Below are positions 54,845 to 64,000 of a stretch of 64,000 nucleotides of DNA, in pieces. The stretch is from Reyranella sp. CPCC 100927 (GTDB lineage Bacteria > Pseudomonadota > Alphaproteobacteria > Reyranellales > Reyranellaceae). The translations under genes and the position numbers were made by a program. The stretch spans positions 186,001 to 250,000 of the forward strand of contig NZ_VOHA01000003.1 in assembly GCF_007859315.1 (NCBI RefSeq), in the 5' to 3' direction. The notes beneath the pieces were generated by a model that made no database searches, was not told the origin of the DNA, and saw only the letters and a program-made list of their open reading frames with translations. How positions within the stretch are numbered: position 1 is the stretch's first letter; every line of letters starts with the position of its first letter.

Positions 54845-55942
54845 CGGCACCGCTCGCCACTGCATGCGCAGGAAGGCCTTGGCCGGTAGTTCCAGGCGAT
54901 GGTAGGTCACGTGTGCAATGGCGAGTGTAATTGCGGCCACGACGGGAATCAGCGCCCACTGCTTCCAGAGGGCACCGACGATCCATCCATGTTGGACTGC
55001 GGTCAAATAGAGGGCGCTGATCGCCAGCACGACCATGTAGTGCGTCAGGTACAAAGCGTAGGAGATCCGTCCCAGCCATTGCAGCGGTGGCAGCAGCAGG
55101 ATCGGACACAGCCCGGCGCGGTCATAGGCGAATCCCACGATCAGGAAGGCACATAGGATCGGGGTGGTGTAGATCGCATAAGGCGCCACGCGGATCGGCA
55201 GGGCCAGCAGGCCGAGGAGCAGGACCACAGCGCCGGCCTGCAGTACCGTCAGCGTCCGTGCCGTGGGTGTCGGCAGCGATGCGAACACGCCGCGCGCGAT
55301 GATGCCGACGGCAAATCCGAGCGTGTTGCGGATGAAGCCCAGATCTTCCATGACCTGAAACTGGGAGGCCTGGGTCACCAACAGGAAATAGCTGGCAACA
55401 ACGATGACGACGGGAACGACGAAGGGTTTGTCGGGCCTGATCAGGCCGGCCCAGAACAGGGCCCCGAACACGGCGTATGTGTAGAGTTCGGTGCTGATGC
55501 TCCAGCTCGGGATATTGAATGTCGGTCCGGCGAATGTATTGAGCCCTTGTATGGCCAATACATTGCCGATGAACGACCAGACGTCGTTGTGAGCGAGCAT
55601 GGGCTTGATGGTCGCTTCGAAGTCTCCGCCGATGGCCGTGACCACGGCTTGAAAGGCCGCGAAGGCGATCAATGTCGCGAAGTGCAGCGGATAGATGCGG
55701 GCGAACCGTAGCCAGAGAAACCGGGCATAGCCGGTCCTGTCGTTGATCCGCCCACCATAGACGTGGAAGATCACGAAGCCCGACAGGACGAAGAACAGAT
55801 CGACGCCGATAAAGAAGTTGTCGAAGTAGAACGGCAGGCCTAGCCGGTCGTCCAGATGATAGAGGACGATGGCGAGCGCCGTGAGGCCGCGAATCGCCTC
55901 CAGCGCCCGGAAGTAGCTCCCGACGTGAGTCTCACCGGACAT
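54839..55942 (-). CDS. Acyltransferase 3 family membrane protein
   Basis: A 367-residue multi-pass inner-membrane protein that adds acetyl or other acyl groups to a cell-surface sugar. FRALEAIRGLTALAIVLYHLDDRLGLPFYFDN is the family start with the essential histidine in the first helix; VDLFFVLSGFVIFHVYG and IPSWSISTELYTYAVFGALFW follow. About ten hydrophobic segments are visible. The acceptor is not known; no polysaccharide operon is adjacent. Confidence 0.92.
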   Translation of the reverse strand: MSGETHVGSYFRALEAIRGLTALAIVLYHLDDRLGLPFYFDNFFIGVDLFFVLSGFVIFHVYGGRINDRTGYARFLWLRFARIYPLHFATLIAFAAFQAVVTAIGGDFEATIKPMLAHNDVWSFIGNVLAIQGLNTFAGPTFNIPSWSISTELYTYAVFGALFWAGLIRPDKPFVVPVVIVVASYFLLVTQASQFQVMEDLGFIRNTLGFAVGIIARGVFASLPTPTARTLTVLQAGAVVLLLGLLALPIRVAPYAIYTTPILCAFLIVGFAYDRAGLCPILLLPPLQWLGRISYALYLTHYMVVLAISALYLTAVQHGWIVGALWKQWALIPVVAAITLAIAHVTYHRLELPAKAFLRMQWRAVPS

Positions 55943-55965
55943 GCGTCCGGTATATCATCCTGCCG

Positions 55966-57771
55966 TCAGTCGACAATACGCACTTTGACGTAACTGCCCG
56001 GTGCATCCTCGAGTGCTGGCAGGCCGCCCGTGGCAGGGTCGCGCGCCGGCACCTTGGGCCCGCTGAGCGGCGCCAGCCACTTGTCCCAGTCATGCCACCA
56101 GGAACCCTTGTGCTCGGTGGCGCCGGCCATCCACGCCTCGAACGTCGGCGGGTTCTTCGGCGTATCGTTCAGCCAGTGCTGATACTTGTTGGCTTTGGGC
56201 GGGTTGATCACCCCGGCGATGTGGCCGGAACCGGCGAGCATGAAGCGCACCGGCCCGTTGAAGACCTGGGTGAGCTTGTAGACCGACTTCAACGGCGCGA
56301 TGTGGTCTTCCTTGCCGGCCTGAATGTAGCAGGGGATCGCCACCTTGCGCAGATCGATCGGTATGTTGGAGAGCGTGATGCCGCCGGGCTGCACCAGCAG
56401 GTTCCGCTGGTACATGTTGCGCAGGTAGTAGCTGTGCATCGCCGCCGGCAGGCGCGTGGCGTCGGAGTTCCAGTACAGCAGGTCGAACGGGAAGGGGTCC
56501 TTGCCCATCAGGTAGTTGTTGACCACGAACGACCAGATCAGGTCGTTGGCGCGCAGCAGGTTGAACGTGGTTGCCATCTCGGCCCCGTCCATGTAGCCGC
56601 GCTGCTTGGCCATCGCCTCGATATTGCTGATCTGCTCCTCGTCGATGAACACCGTCAGCTCGCCCGCCTCGGTGAAATCGACCTGTGCCGTGAAGAAGGT
56701 GCAGGCAGCGATCCGGTTGTCGTTGCGCGCTGCCATCCAAGCCAGCGTGGCGGCCATCAGGGTGCCGCCAATGCAGTAGCCGATCGCCGTCACCTCGCGG
56801 GCGCCGACGGCTTTCTCGATGGCATCCAGCGCCGCCAGCGGGCCTTCGAGCATGTAGTCCTCGAAACTCTTGGCGGCGAGTTTCTCGTCCGGGTTGACCC
56901 AGGAGATCACGAACACCGTGTAGCCCTGGTCGACGGCCCAGCGGATGAACGAGTTCTCGGCCTTCAGGTCGAGGATGTAGAACTTGTTGATCCACGGCGG
57001 CACGATCAGCAGCGGCCGCTCGTAGACTTCGCTGGTCGTCGGGCTGTACTGCAGCAGCTGCATCATCGCGTTCTGGAACACGACCTTGCCGGGCGCCGTC
57101 GCCACGTTGCGACCGACTTCGAACGCCTTCATGTCGGTCTGGCGGATCGCCAGGCGTCCCTTGCCGCGCTCGAGGTCCTCCAGCACGTTGCGCAGGCCCT
57201 TCACCAGGTTCTCGCCACCGCTCTCGACCGTGGCGCGCAGCACCTGCGGATTGGTGGCAACGAAGTTGGTCGGCGCCATCGCGTCAACGAACTGTCGCAT
57301 ATGGAAGTCGACCTTCTTGCGCTCGTGCGGACTGAGGCCCTCGACGTCCTTGCTGAGCCCCGTCAGCCAGCGCGAGGTCAGCAGGTAGGATTGCTTGACG
57401 TGATCGAAGATCGCTTCGTCGCGCCAGGCGGGATCGGCAAACCGCTTGTCCTTGGGTGCGTCGATCACGGTTTCGGCGGGCTTGCCCATCATGCGGTCGG
57501 CCGTCGCCTGCCATAGCCGCATGTACTGCTGCATCAGCTCCATCTGGGCCGTCACGACCTTCTGCGGATCGGCCATCAGCTTGGCGGTGAAATCGAGGAA
57601 TGTGCCGGTCAGGTTGAGGACGTCACCCGAGGCGGCGACGGGGCCGTCCTTGGCCTGCTTTTCGGCGAACTCCTGCAGCAGGCGCTGGCTGCGCTCGGCG
57701 ATGTCTTTCCATGCCTCCTGCAAGGCGGCCGGGTCGGGCAGACGTGGTGTTGGGCCTGTGGTATCCGCCAT
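55966..57771 (-). CDS. phaC: Class I poly(3-hydroxyalkanoate) synthase
   Basis: Polymerises hydroxyacyl-CoA to storage polyester. In 601 residues: an N-terminal domain (EAWKDIAERSQRLLQEF, DFTAKLMADPQKVVTAQMELMQQYMRLWQATADRMMG), RPLLIVPPWINKFYILDLKAENSFIRWAVDQGYTVFVISW, the lipase-like box AIGYCIGGTLMAATLAW with the nucleophile cysteine near 333, and SGHIAGVINPP with the histidine near 517. Class I by length and by the absence of PhaE. GGGAGG lies before the ATG. No phaA or phaB is in the window. Confidence 0.96.
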   Translation of the reverse strand: MADTTGPTPRLPDPAALQEAWKDIAERSQRLLQEFAEKQAKDGPVAASGDVLNLTGTFLDFTAKLMADPQKVVTAQMELMQQYMRLWQATADRMMGKPAETVIDAPKDKRFADPAWRDEAIFDHVKQSYLLTSRWLTGLSKDVEGLSPHERKKVDFHMRQFVDAMAPTNFVATNPQVLRATVESGGENLVKGLRNVLEDLERGKGRLAIRQTDMKAFEVGRNVATAPGKVVFQNAMMQLLQYSPTTSEVYERPLLIVPPWINKFYILDLKAENSFIRWAVDQGYTVFVISWVNPDEKLAAKSFEDYMLEGPLAALDAIEKAVGAREVTAIGYCIGGTLMAATLAWMAARNDNRIAACTFFTAQVDFTEAGELTVFIDEEQISNIEAMAKQRGYMDGAEMATTFNLLRANDLIWSFVVNNYLMGKDPFPFDLLYWNSDATRLPAAMHSYYLRNMYQRNLLVQPGGITLSNIPIDLRKVAIPCYIQAGKEDHIAPLKSVYKLTQVFNGPVRFMLAGSGHIAGVINPPKANKYQHWLNDTPKNPPTFEAWMAGATEHKGSWWHDWDKWLAPLSGPKVPARDPATGGLPALEDAPGSYVKVRIVD

Positions 57772-57958
57772 TTTGCACTCCTCCCACTGACGCAGATTCT
57801 CTTGTCAAATCATTGCCTTTGTGTCGATTAGGGCGATAATCGCACAGGGGCTCCGATCGGCTGTTTGTGGCAGCTTAGGAAGCCTGCCGGCGGGCGTCAA
57901 ACGAATGGCAGGAGTGGGTGGTTTCATGGCTTCAGGAACGCATTGCAGGAGTTTGCGC

Positions 57959-58348
57959 ATGGGCCGCAGCCGCTTGTTCATCGCCCTGCCGTTGGCTTTG
58001 CTGGTGACCGGTCTGGCCGCCTGCAGCGACCCGACGCCCGAACCGCCGCAACGGGTGCAGCCGCCGCCCGCGGGCAGCGATCAGAACTACCCTAACCTCG
58101 GGACGGTGCCCGACCGGCCGCAAACTTCGACGACCGCCGATCGCGCCGCCGTCGCCGGCCAGCTGGCATCCGATCGCGCTCGCGCCCGCTACGGCAGCGA
58201 GGCCCAGCCGGTCGATGAAACGCGCGGATCGGCGATCGGATCCCTGGTGCGGGGCAAGCCGCCGCAGGCCGACGAACCGCCGTCACGATCCGAACCGCCG
58301 CCTGCCTCGGAGCCGCCCGCCCCGGCGCCGACCCCGACGCCACGCTGA
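57959..58348 (+). CDS. Small Pro-rich lipoprotein
   Basis: A 129-residue precursor. MGRSRLFIALPLALLVTGLAAC is a lipoprotein signal with a lipobox (GLAAC), so the cysteine at 22 is acylated. The mature part is low-complexity and Pro/Ala/Arg-rich (PTPEPPQRVQPPPAGSD, then RAAVAGQLASDRARARYGSEAQP and a tail EPPPASEPPAPAPTPTPR). AGGAG sits eight bases before the ATG. I do not recognise the family; a small envelope protein of unknown role. Confidence 0.75.
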   Translation: MGRSRLFIALPLALLVTGLAACSDPTPEPPQRVQPPPAGSDQNYPNLGTVPDRPQTSTTADRAAVAGQLASDRARARYGSEAQPVDETRGSAIGSLVRGKPPQADEPPSRSEPPPASEPPAPAPTPTPR

Positions 58349-58484
58349 TCGCCCTCGACTTCGGAGGCTCAAAGCGGCAAAAGGCGCCCAGCCAGCCTGG
58401 ATCCAGGTCTTTCCCGGGGCTGGCGTGTCAGCAAGAACCCCCGCCCGCCGCGTTCGCGCGGTCACAAAAACAAGGCTACCGGCC

Positions 58485-59741
58485 ATGGACGACACCGAGT
58501 TCCACCGCATCAAGCGCCTGCCGCCCTACGTGTTCGCCGAAGTGAACGCGATGAAGGCCAAGGCGCGCGCGGCCGGGCAGGACGTGATCGACCTTGGCAT
58601 GGGTAATCCGGATCTGCCGACCCCGCCGCATATCGTCGCCAAACTGGCCGAGGTGGCGGGCAATCCGGCAACCCACGGCTACTCGAATTCGCGGGGCATC
58701 CCCGGCCTGCGCAAGGCACAGGCGCGCTACTATGCCCGCCGTTTCGGCGTTGAGCTCGATTTCGAGAACGAGATCATCGTCACCATCGGGTCCAAGGAAG
58801 GGTTGGCCAACCTGGCGCAGGCCATCACGTCGCCAGGCGATATCATCCTGGTGCCCAACCCGAGCTACCCGATCCATCCCTACGGCTTCATCATCGCCGG
58901 CGGCTCGATCCGCCACATCCCGGTGCCGGGCCAGACCACCATCGACGAGTTCATGCCGGCGCTCGATCGCGCCGTGCGCCACAGCGTGCCCAAGCCGCTG
59001 GCGCTGGTGCTGAACTACCCATCCAATCCCACGGCGCAGGTCGTCGACCTCGATTTCTATCGGCCGGTGGTGGAGTACTGCCGCAAGGCCGGGATCTGGA
59101 TCTTGTCCGATCTCGCCTATGCCGAGATCTATTTCGACGACCAGCCGCCGCCGTCGATCCTCCAGGTGCCGGGCGCGCGCGACATCGCCATCGAGTTCAC
59201 CTCGATGAGCAAGACCTACTCGATGGCCGGCTGGCGCATCGGTTTTGCCGCCGGCAACCGTCGACTGATCCAGGCGCTGACCCGCATCAAGTCCTACCTC
59301 GACTACGGTGCTTTCACGCCGGTGCAGGTGGCGGCGGTGGCGGCCATTGATGGGCCGCAGGATTGCGTCGCCGAGGCGCGCGATACCTACAAGGAGCGCC
59401 GTGACGTGCTGATCGAGGGCATGAAGGCGGCGGGCTGGGATATTCCCGCGCCACCGGCCAGCATGTTCGCCTGGGCGCCGCTGCCGTCAGCTTTCGCCGA
59501 GCTGGGATCGCTGGCGTTCTCCAAGCTGCTGCTCACGCAGGCCAACGTCGCGGTGTCGCCGGGTATCGGCTTCGGCGAATACGGCGACCATCACGTGCGC
59601 ATCGCCATGGTCGAGAACAAGCACCGGATCCGCCAGGCCATTCGGAACATCCGGACGGTCATTGCCGATCCCGACAAGGCGATCGATCTGTACCAGCGCG
59701 GCCTGGGCGACAATATCACCCGCCTGAAGGCACGCGCCTGA
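58485..59741 (+). CDS. PLP-dependent aminotransferase (LL-DAP or AlaC-type)
   Basis: A 418-residue class I/II aminotransferase. KRLPPYVFAEVNAMKAKARAAGQDVIDLGMGNPDLPTPPHIV opens the family, YSNSRGIPGLRKAQARYYARRFG follows, VLNYPSNPTAQVV and LSDLAYAEIYFDD bind PLP, and SMSKTYSMAGWRIGFAAGN has the Schiff-base lysine. In alphaproteobacteria this gene with hom, glpX and recJ is common and is usually called LL-diaminopimelate or alanine aminotransferase; the amino donor is unsettled. The start at 58485 is 17 codons before the conserved domain, and hom follows after 18 bases. Confidence 0.9.
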   Translation: MDDTEFHRIKRLPPYVFAEVNAMKAKARAAGQDVIDLGMGNPDLPTPPHIVAKLAEVAGNPATHGYSNSRGIPGLRKAQARYYARRFGVELDFENEIIVTIGSKEGLANLAQAITSPGDIILVPNPSYPIHPYGFIIAGGSIRHIPVPGQTTIDEFMPALDRAVRHSVPKPLALVLNYPSNPTAQVVDLDFYRPVVEYCRKAGIWILSDLAYAEIYFDDQPPPSILQVPGARDIAIEFTSMSKTYSMAGWRIGFAAGNRRLIQALTRIKSYLDYGAFTPVQVAAVAAIDGPQDCVAEARDTYKERRDVLIEGMKAAGWDIPAPPASMFAWAPLPSAFAELGSLAFSKLLLTQANVAVSPGIGFGEYGDHHVRIAMVENKHRIRQAIRNIRTVIADPDKAIDLYQRGLGDNITRLKARA

Positions 59742-59759
59742 CCCTTGGATTTGTCCGTC

Positions 59760-61058
59760 ATGTCCCAACCGATTCGCATCGGCATCGCCGGCCTTGGCAC
59801 GGTCGGTGCCGGCACTGTCAAGTTGCTGCGCGAGCATGCCGACCTGCTGGCGCTGCGCTGCGGCCGTCCGCTGCAGGTCGTCGCAGCCAGTGCCCGTGAC
59901 ATCACGAAGGATCGCGGGATCGACCTGTCGGGCATTCGCCTTGAGAACGATCCGCTGGCCCTGGCCACGGCATCCGACATCGACGTCGTCGTCGAGGTCA
60001 TCGGCGGCAGCGATGGTATCGCGCGGCAGGTGATCGAAACGGCGATCGCGCGCTCCAAGCATGTCGTGACCGCCAACAAGGCGCTTCTGGCGCTGCACGG
60101 CAGTGCCATTGCCGCCCAGGCCGAGGCCAAGCAGGTCATTCTGGCTTTCGAGGCAGCCGTCGCCGGCGGTATCCCCATCATCAAGGCGCTGCGCGAGGGG
60201 TTGGTCGGCAACCGCGTGAAGCGGCTCTACGGCATCTTGAACGGCACCTGCAATTACATCCTCACGACCATGCGCGAGACCGGCCGCGACTTTGCCGACG
60301 TGCTGGCCGATGCGCAGAAGCTCGGTTACGCCGAGGCCGATCCGACGTTCGATGTCGATGGTATCGATGCGGCGCACAAGCTTGCGCTGTTGACGGCGGT
60401 CGCTTTCGGGCGCCCGGTCGATTTCGAGGGCGTCTACGTCGAGGGCATCCGCAAGGTCGGCGCACTCGATATCCGTTTCGCTGACGAGCTCGACTGTCGC
60501 ATCAAGCTGCTGGGACTGGCGCGCGAGACCGAGCACGGCATCGAGCAGCGGGTCCACCCTTGCCTGGTGCCGAAGAACGCGCCGATCGCGTCGGTCGATG
60601 GCGTGTTCAACGCCGTGGCCGTGGAAGGCGACTTCGTCGGCCAGACGATGTTCGAAGGTCGCGGCGCCGGCGCCGGCCCGACCGCAAGTGCTGTCGTTGC
60701 CGACCTTGTCGCCGTGGCGCGTGGTCATGGCCTGCCGGCGTTTGTGGTGCCGGCGGCACGGCTTGTACCGCGGCCGGGATCGCCGATCGAGCGGCACCGC
60801 GGCGCCTACTATTTGCGCCTGATGGTGCTCGATCGGCCGGGCGTGATCGCTGACGTGACAGCGTCGCTGCGTGATGAAAATGTCTCGCTGGAGTCGATGC
60901 TGCAGCATGGCCGCGCCCGCGGGCCGGATGATACAGTACCGGTGGTGCTGACGACGCACGTGACGGAAGAGGCGGCAATGCGCCGCGCGCTGCAGCGTAT
61001 CGCCGGCCTGGCGATGATGCGCGAAAAGCCGATCCTGATCCGGATCGAGGATCTCTAG
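59760..61058 (+). CDS. hom: Homoserine dehydrogenase
   Basis: Reduces aspartate semialdehyde to homoserine for threonine and methionine. In 432 residues: RIGIAGLGTVGAGTVKLLREHADLL is the NAD(P) site, VVTANKALLALHG, YGILNGTCNYILTTM and KLGYAEADPTFDVDGIDAAHKLALL (catalytic region), and a C-terminal ACT domain (YYLRLMVLDRPGVIADVTASLRDENVSLESMLQHGRA) that usually gives threonine feedback inhibition. ATG 59760 is 18 bases after the aminotransferase stop, and glpX follows at 62 bases. Confidence 0.96.
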   Translation: MSQPIRIGIAGLGTVGAGTVKLLREHADLLALRCGRPLQVVAASARDITKDRGIDLSGIRLENDPLALATASDIDVVVEVIGGSDGIARQVIETAIARSKHVVTANKALLALHGSAIAAQAEAKQVILAFEAAVAGGIPIIKALREGLVGNRVKRLYGILNGTCNYILTTMRETGRDFADVLADAQKLGYAEADPTFDVDGIDAAHKLALLTAVAFGRPVDFEGVYVEGIRKVGALDIRFADELDCRIKLLGLARETEHGIEQRVHPCLVPKNAPIASVDGVFNAVAVEGDFVGQTMFEGRGAGAGPTASAVVADLVAVARGHGLPAFVVPAARLVPRPGSPIERHRGAYYLRLMVLDRPGVIADVTASLRDENVSLESMLQHGRARGPDDTVPVVLTTHVTEEAAMRRALQRIAGLAMMREKPILIRIEDL

Positions 61059-61120
61059 CAGGCGCTTCTCGCGCCGCAACCGACGGCAGCCCGCGAGGGC
61101 GACGCATGGGAGGAAAGACG

Positions 61121-62110
61121 ATGGCTGACACCCAATCCGCGATGGACCGCAACCTGGCGCTCGAAGCCGTGCGGGTGACGGAAGCCGCGGCGCTGGCGGC
61201 GTCGAAGCTGATGGGACGCGGCAATGAGAAGGCGGCTGACCAGGCTGCCGTCGACTCCATGCGCCAGGCGCTCAATGCGCTCAGCATCGAAGGCACCGTC
61301 GTGATCGGCGAGGGCGAGCGCGATGAGGCGCCGATGCTCTATATCGGCGAGAAGGTCGGCACCGGCAACGGACCCAAGATCGACATCGCGCTCGATCCGC
61401 TGGAAGGCACGACGATCACCGCCAAGGGCGGCCCCAACGCGCTGGCCGTGATCGCCATGGCTGAACACGGCAACTTCCTGAACGCACCTGACGTCTACAT
61501 GGACAAGATCGCGGTCGGCGGCGGCCTGCCGGACGGGATCGTCGATATCGACGCCACGCCGGCGGAGAACCTGAAGAATCTCGCCAAGGCCAAGAAGGCC
61601 GACGTGTCGGACCTGGTCGCCTGCATCCTCGATCGCCCGCGGCATTCCGAGCTGATCGCCAAGGTCCGCGAGGCCGGTGCGCGCATCATGCTGATCGGCG
61701 ACGGCGACGTCTCGGGCGTGATCGCCACCTCGCAGCCCGACTCGGGCGTCGACATCTATATCGGTTCCGGCGGTGCGCCGGAGGGCGTGCTGGCGGCGGC
61801 AGCGCTGCGCTGCATCGGCGGCCAGATGCAGGGCCGTCTGCTGTTTCGCAACGATGACGAGAAGGGCCGCGCGGCGCGCTGGGGCATCAAGGACCTCAAC
61901 CGCAAATACAGCATGCTCGACCTGGCCAAGGGCGATGTGATGTTCGCCGCCACCGGCGTCACCAACGGCTCGATGCTCAAGGGTGTGCGCCGCTTCGCTG
62001 GTGGTGCTGAAACGCACTCGCTGGTGATGCGGTCGAAGACCGGCACCGTTCGCTACGTCGAGGCCAAGCACAACTTCAACGTCAAGAGCGGCCTGCCGAG
62101 CTGGGCATGA
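61121..62110 (+). CDS. glpX: Class II fructose-1,6-bisphosphatase
   Basis: Removes the 1-phosphate of fructose 1,6-bisphosphate in gluconeogenesis. In 329 residues: DRNLALEAVRVTEAAALAASKLMGRGNEKAADQAAVDSMR, VVIGEGERDEAPMLYIGEKVGTG (metal site), DIALDPLEGTTITAKGGPNALAVIA (the D-P-L-[ED]-G-T motif), GAPEGVLAAAALRCIGGQ. GGGAGGAAAGACG precedes the ATG at 61121. With fba and gap at the other end of the window it completes a gluconeogenic set. Operon with hom is likely. Confidence 0.96.
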   Translation: MADTQSAMDRNLALEAVRVTEAAALAASKLMGRGNEKAADQAAVDSMRQALNALSIEGTVVIGEGERDEAPMLYIGEKVGTGNGPKIDIALDPLEGTTITAKGGPNALAVIAMAEHGNFLNAPDVYMDKIAVGGGLPDGIVDIDATPAENLKNLAKAKKADVSDLVACILDRPRHSELIAKVREAGARIMLIGDGDVSGVIATSQPDSGVDIYIGSGGAPEGVLAAAALRCIGGQMQGRLLFRNDDEKGRAARWGIKDLNRKYSMLDLAKGDVMFAATGVTNGSMLKGVRRFAGGAETHSLVMRSKTGTVRYVEAKHNFNVKSGLPSWA

Positions 62111-62286
62111 TAGGCGTGTCTCTGCCTGGGAGCGCGGGTGTCCTGTCCGCATCAAGGCGAAAGCTCGCCGTCGCCTGACATGAGCGGGCGAGACGTCCGC
62201 TCTCCCACGGAGGCCAAAGTTATCTGCGACTCTCACAGCCCGGCGCCCTTGTCGGCGGTGATCCGCGGTGCTTGGGTGGCAGCTGC

Positions 62287-64000
62287 ATGACATTGGCTTT
62301 GGCACCTCTGCCGCCGGCAATCGAGTCCGCGTTCCTCGGCGTCGAGCAATCGCTGTCGGGGCGGCGCTGGCGCCTGCGGGCGGGCGAGGAGGCCAGCGCC
62401 ATGGCCATTGCCCAGCGTCATGGCCTGCCCGACGTCGTGGCGCGGCTGCTGTCGGCCCGTGGCGTGGCGCCTGACGCGGTCGATGACTTCTTGGCACCGA
62501 CCTTGCGGCGCTTCTTGCCGGATCCGTCGCATCTCAAGGACATGGATATCGCTGTCGATCGCCTCGTGCGGGCCGTACGTGCCGGCGAGAAGATCGCGGT
62601 GTTCGGCGACTACGATGTCGACGGCGCCACGTCGTCGGCGCTGCTGCTGCGCTTCTTCCGTGCGGTGGGTGGCAACGTCCAGGCGTACATCCCCGATCGC
62701 CTGAAAGAGGGCTATGGCCCCAACGCGGCGGCATTGCTGGGCCTGAAGGCGGCGGGTGTCGCCGTCGCCGTCACGGTCGATTGCGGCATCACCGCGTTCG
62801 AGCCCCTCGAGGCTGCCACGCAGGCCGGGCTCGACATGATCGTGATCGATCACCACAAGGCCGAGGCCCGACTGCCGCGGGCGGTGGCGGTGGTCGATCC
62901 CAACCGGCAGGACGAAGCCAGCCCGCACACCCAGATGGCGGCGGTGGGTGTCGCCTTTCTGCTCGTGGTGGGGGTGAACCGGGCGCTGCGGGCGGCCGGC
63001 TGGTACGGGACGGCGCGGCCAGAGCCCGATCTGCGGCTGTGGCTTGACCTCGTCGCCCTGGGGACGGTTTGCGATGTCGTGCCGTTGACCGGCGTCAACC
63101 GTATGCTGGTCCGCCAGGGCCTGAAGATCCTCGATAGCCGTGCCAATGCCGGAATCGCGGCGCTGGCCACGCTGACCCGCCTGGCCGAAACGCCCGGCAC
63201 GTTCCATCTCGGCTTTCTGCTGGGGCCGCGGGTCAATGCCGGCGGTCGCGTCGGCGCCGCCGATCTGGGCACCCGGTTGCTGTCGACCGACGATCCCCAG
63301 GAAGCGATGGGCCTGGCGATGCGCCTGGACGGCTACAATGCCGAGCGGCGGGCCATCGAGGCCGCCGTCCTTGATGCGGCTATTGTGCAAATAGAGGCCC
63401 TGGGCGCGGTGCCGCCGGCCATCGTGGCGGTGGGTGAGGGCTGGCACCCTGGCGTGATCGGCATTGTCGCCAGCCGGCTGGTCGAGCGCTTCCACCGGCC
63501 GGTTTTCGTGATCGGCATGGATGGCGACGTCGGCAAGGGGTCGGGCCGTTCGGTTCGTGACGTCGATTTGGGGGCGATCGTGATCGCCGCCCGACAGAAC
63601 GGCCTGCTGGTCAATGGCGGCGGCCATCCGGCGGCGGCCGGGCTGACGATCGAGCGCAGCCGGCTGGCCGACTGGACCCGCTTTTTCAACGATCACGTGG
63701 AAGCCCGGATCGGGGTGTCGCCGCCGGTGCGCGACCTGGCGGTCGACGGTGCGCTGGGCACCCAGGCCGCCACGACCGACCTTGTCCGGACCATCGAGCA
63801 GGTCGGACCGTTCGGTGTCGGCAACCCCGAACCCCGCTTCGTCCTCTCCCACGTACGGGCCACCTGGTCACGGCCGGTGGGGGAGGCGCATGTCCGCTGT
63901 ACGCTTGCCGGCAGCGATGGCGGGCGCCTCCAGGCGATCGCATTCCGCGCTGCGGGGGGACCTGTGGGCGCCGCGCTGCTCGACGCGACGTCGCCGACCC
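62287..64000 (+). CDS. recJ: Single-stranded-DNA-specific exonuclease RecJ (3' end outside window)
   Basis: The 571 visible residues run off the end. DHH-family motifs are present: VFGDYDVDGATSSALLLRFF near residue 108, VIDHHKAEARLP with the DHH triad near 188, and DLVALGTVCDVVPLTGVNR; GPRVNAGGRVGAADLGTRLL is the RecJ-specific motif. The DHHA1 region has NGGGHPAAAG near 443, followed by the start of the OB domain. Degrades single-stranded DNA 5' to 3' in the RecF and mismatch pathways. ATG 62287 is 176 bases after glpX; no strong binding site is seen. Confidence 0.95.
   Translation, partial: MTLALAPLPPAIESAFLGVEQSLSGRRWRLRAGEEASAMAIAQRHGLPDVVARLLSARGVAPDAVDDFLAPTLRRFLPDPSHLKDMDIAVDRLVRAVRAGEKIAVFGDYDVDGATSSALLLRFFRAVGGNVQAYIPDRLKEGYGPNAAALLGLKAAGVAVAVTVDCGITAFEPLEAATQAGLDMIVIDHHKAEARLPRAVAVVDPNRQDEASPHTQMAAVGVAFLLVVGVNRALRAAGWYGTARPEPDLRLWLDLVALGTVCDVVPLTGVNRMLVRQGLKILDSRANAGIAALATLTRLAETPGTFHLGFLLGPRVNAGGRVGAADLGTRLLSTDDPQEAMGLAMRLDGYNAERRAIEAAVLDAAIVQIEALGAVPPAIVAVGEGWHPGVIGIVASRLVERFHRPVFVIGMDGDVGKGSGRSVRDVDLGAIVIAARQNGLLVNGGGHPAAAGLTIERSRLADWTRFFNDHVEARIGVSPPVRDLAVDGALGTQAATTDLVRTIEQVGPFGVGNPEPRFVLSHVRATWSRPVGEAHVRCTLAGSDGGRLQAIAFRAAGGPVGAALLDATSPT

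Noticed and set aside
58349-58484. SAM-II or serC-type riboswitch before the aminotransferase
   Set aside because: Some fragments (GCTACCGGCC) recall the motif, but the required pseudoknot arms could not be built.

Overview
The window is GC-rich chromosomal DNA of an alphaproteobacterium. The evidence is gene order: a zapA homologue followed by a 6S RNA; yebC-ruvC-ruvA-ruvB-ybgC-tolQ-tolR-tolA-tolB-pal-cpoB-tilS-ftsH in one block; a class I PHA synthase; and homoserine dehydrogenase next to glpX and recJ. The Bug-type and TRAP-type binding proteins and Rieske oxygenases suggest a soil or water organism of the Rhodospirillales/Reyranella kind. That placement is a guess from gene content. I saw no prophage, insertion sequence, CRISPR array, tRNA or rRNA gene.

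Layout. 1-8.3 kb: a class II aldolase cut by the window edge and an SDR; then, on the minus strand, a central-carbon and purine-breakdown set (tkt, gap, an unknown gene, allA, puuE, fba, thiE). 8.5-16 kb: a DUF4164-type protein, zapA and 6S RNA, then an amidohydrolase, methyltransferase, SGNH hydrolase and MscS channel lying between the 6S RNA and its usual neighbour, 5-formyl-THF cyclo-ligase; then a Rieske oxygenase and a YmdB-type phosphoesterase. 16-18.1 kb: an AT-richer gap with two tandem terminators, then a quinone reductase/DJ-1 pair. 18.3-30.9 kb: the conserved block for Holliday-junction repair, the Tol-Pal envelope machine, TilS and FtsH. 30.9-39.2 kb: an imine-reductase-like enzyme divergent from an HxlR regulator, a trypsin-like lipoprotein, thiD, glmM, a TRAP binding protein and a CBS protein.

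39.2-42.9 kb is the most unusual part. A near-consensus sigma-70 promoter precedes a SARP-like regulator (winged helix, BTAD, TPR). Next comes a 68-residue peptide made entirely of five copies of a 14-residue Met/Lys-rich repeat, with a very strong ribosome binding site and its own terminator. A 258-residue Trp-rich protein follows, resembling (from memory) the uncharacterised DUF6065 family. Peptide plus unknown protein plus SARP-like regulator could be a small peptide-based system not yet described.

43-64 kb: ilvD; a Bug receptor with a Rieske oxygenase; an AraC regulator with an AlaX editing protein; a 979-residue winged-helix/AAA/TPR regulator divergent from a vanadium-haloperoxidase-like protein; an acyl-CoA dehydrogenase and ABM protein; an acyltransferase; phaC; a lipoprotein; then aminotransferase-hom-glpX and a recJ gene that runs off the end.
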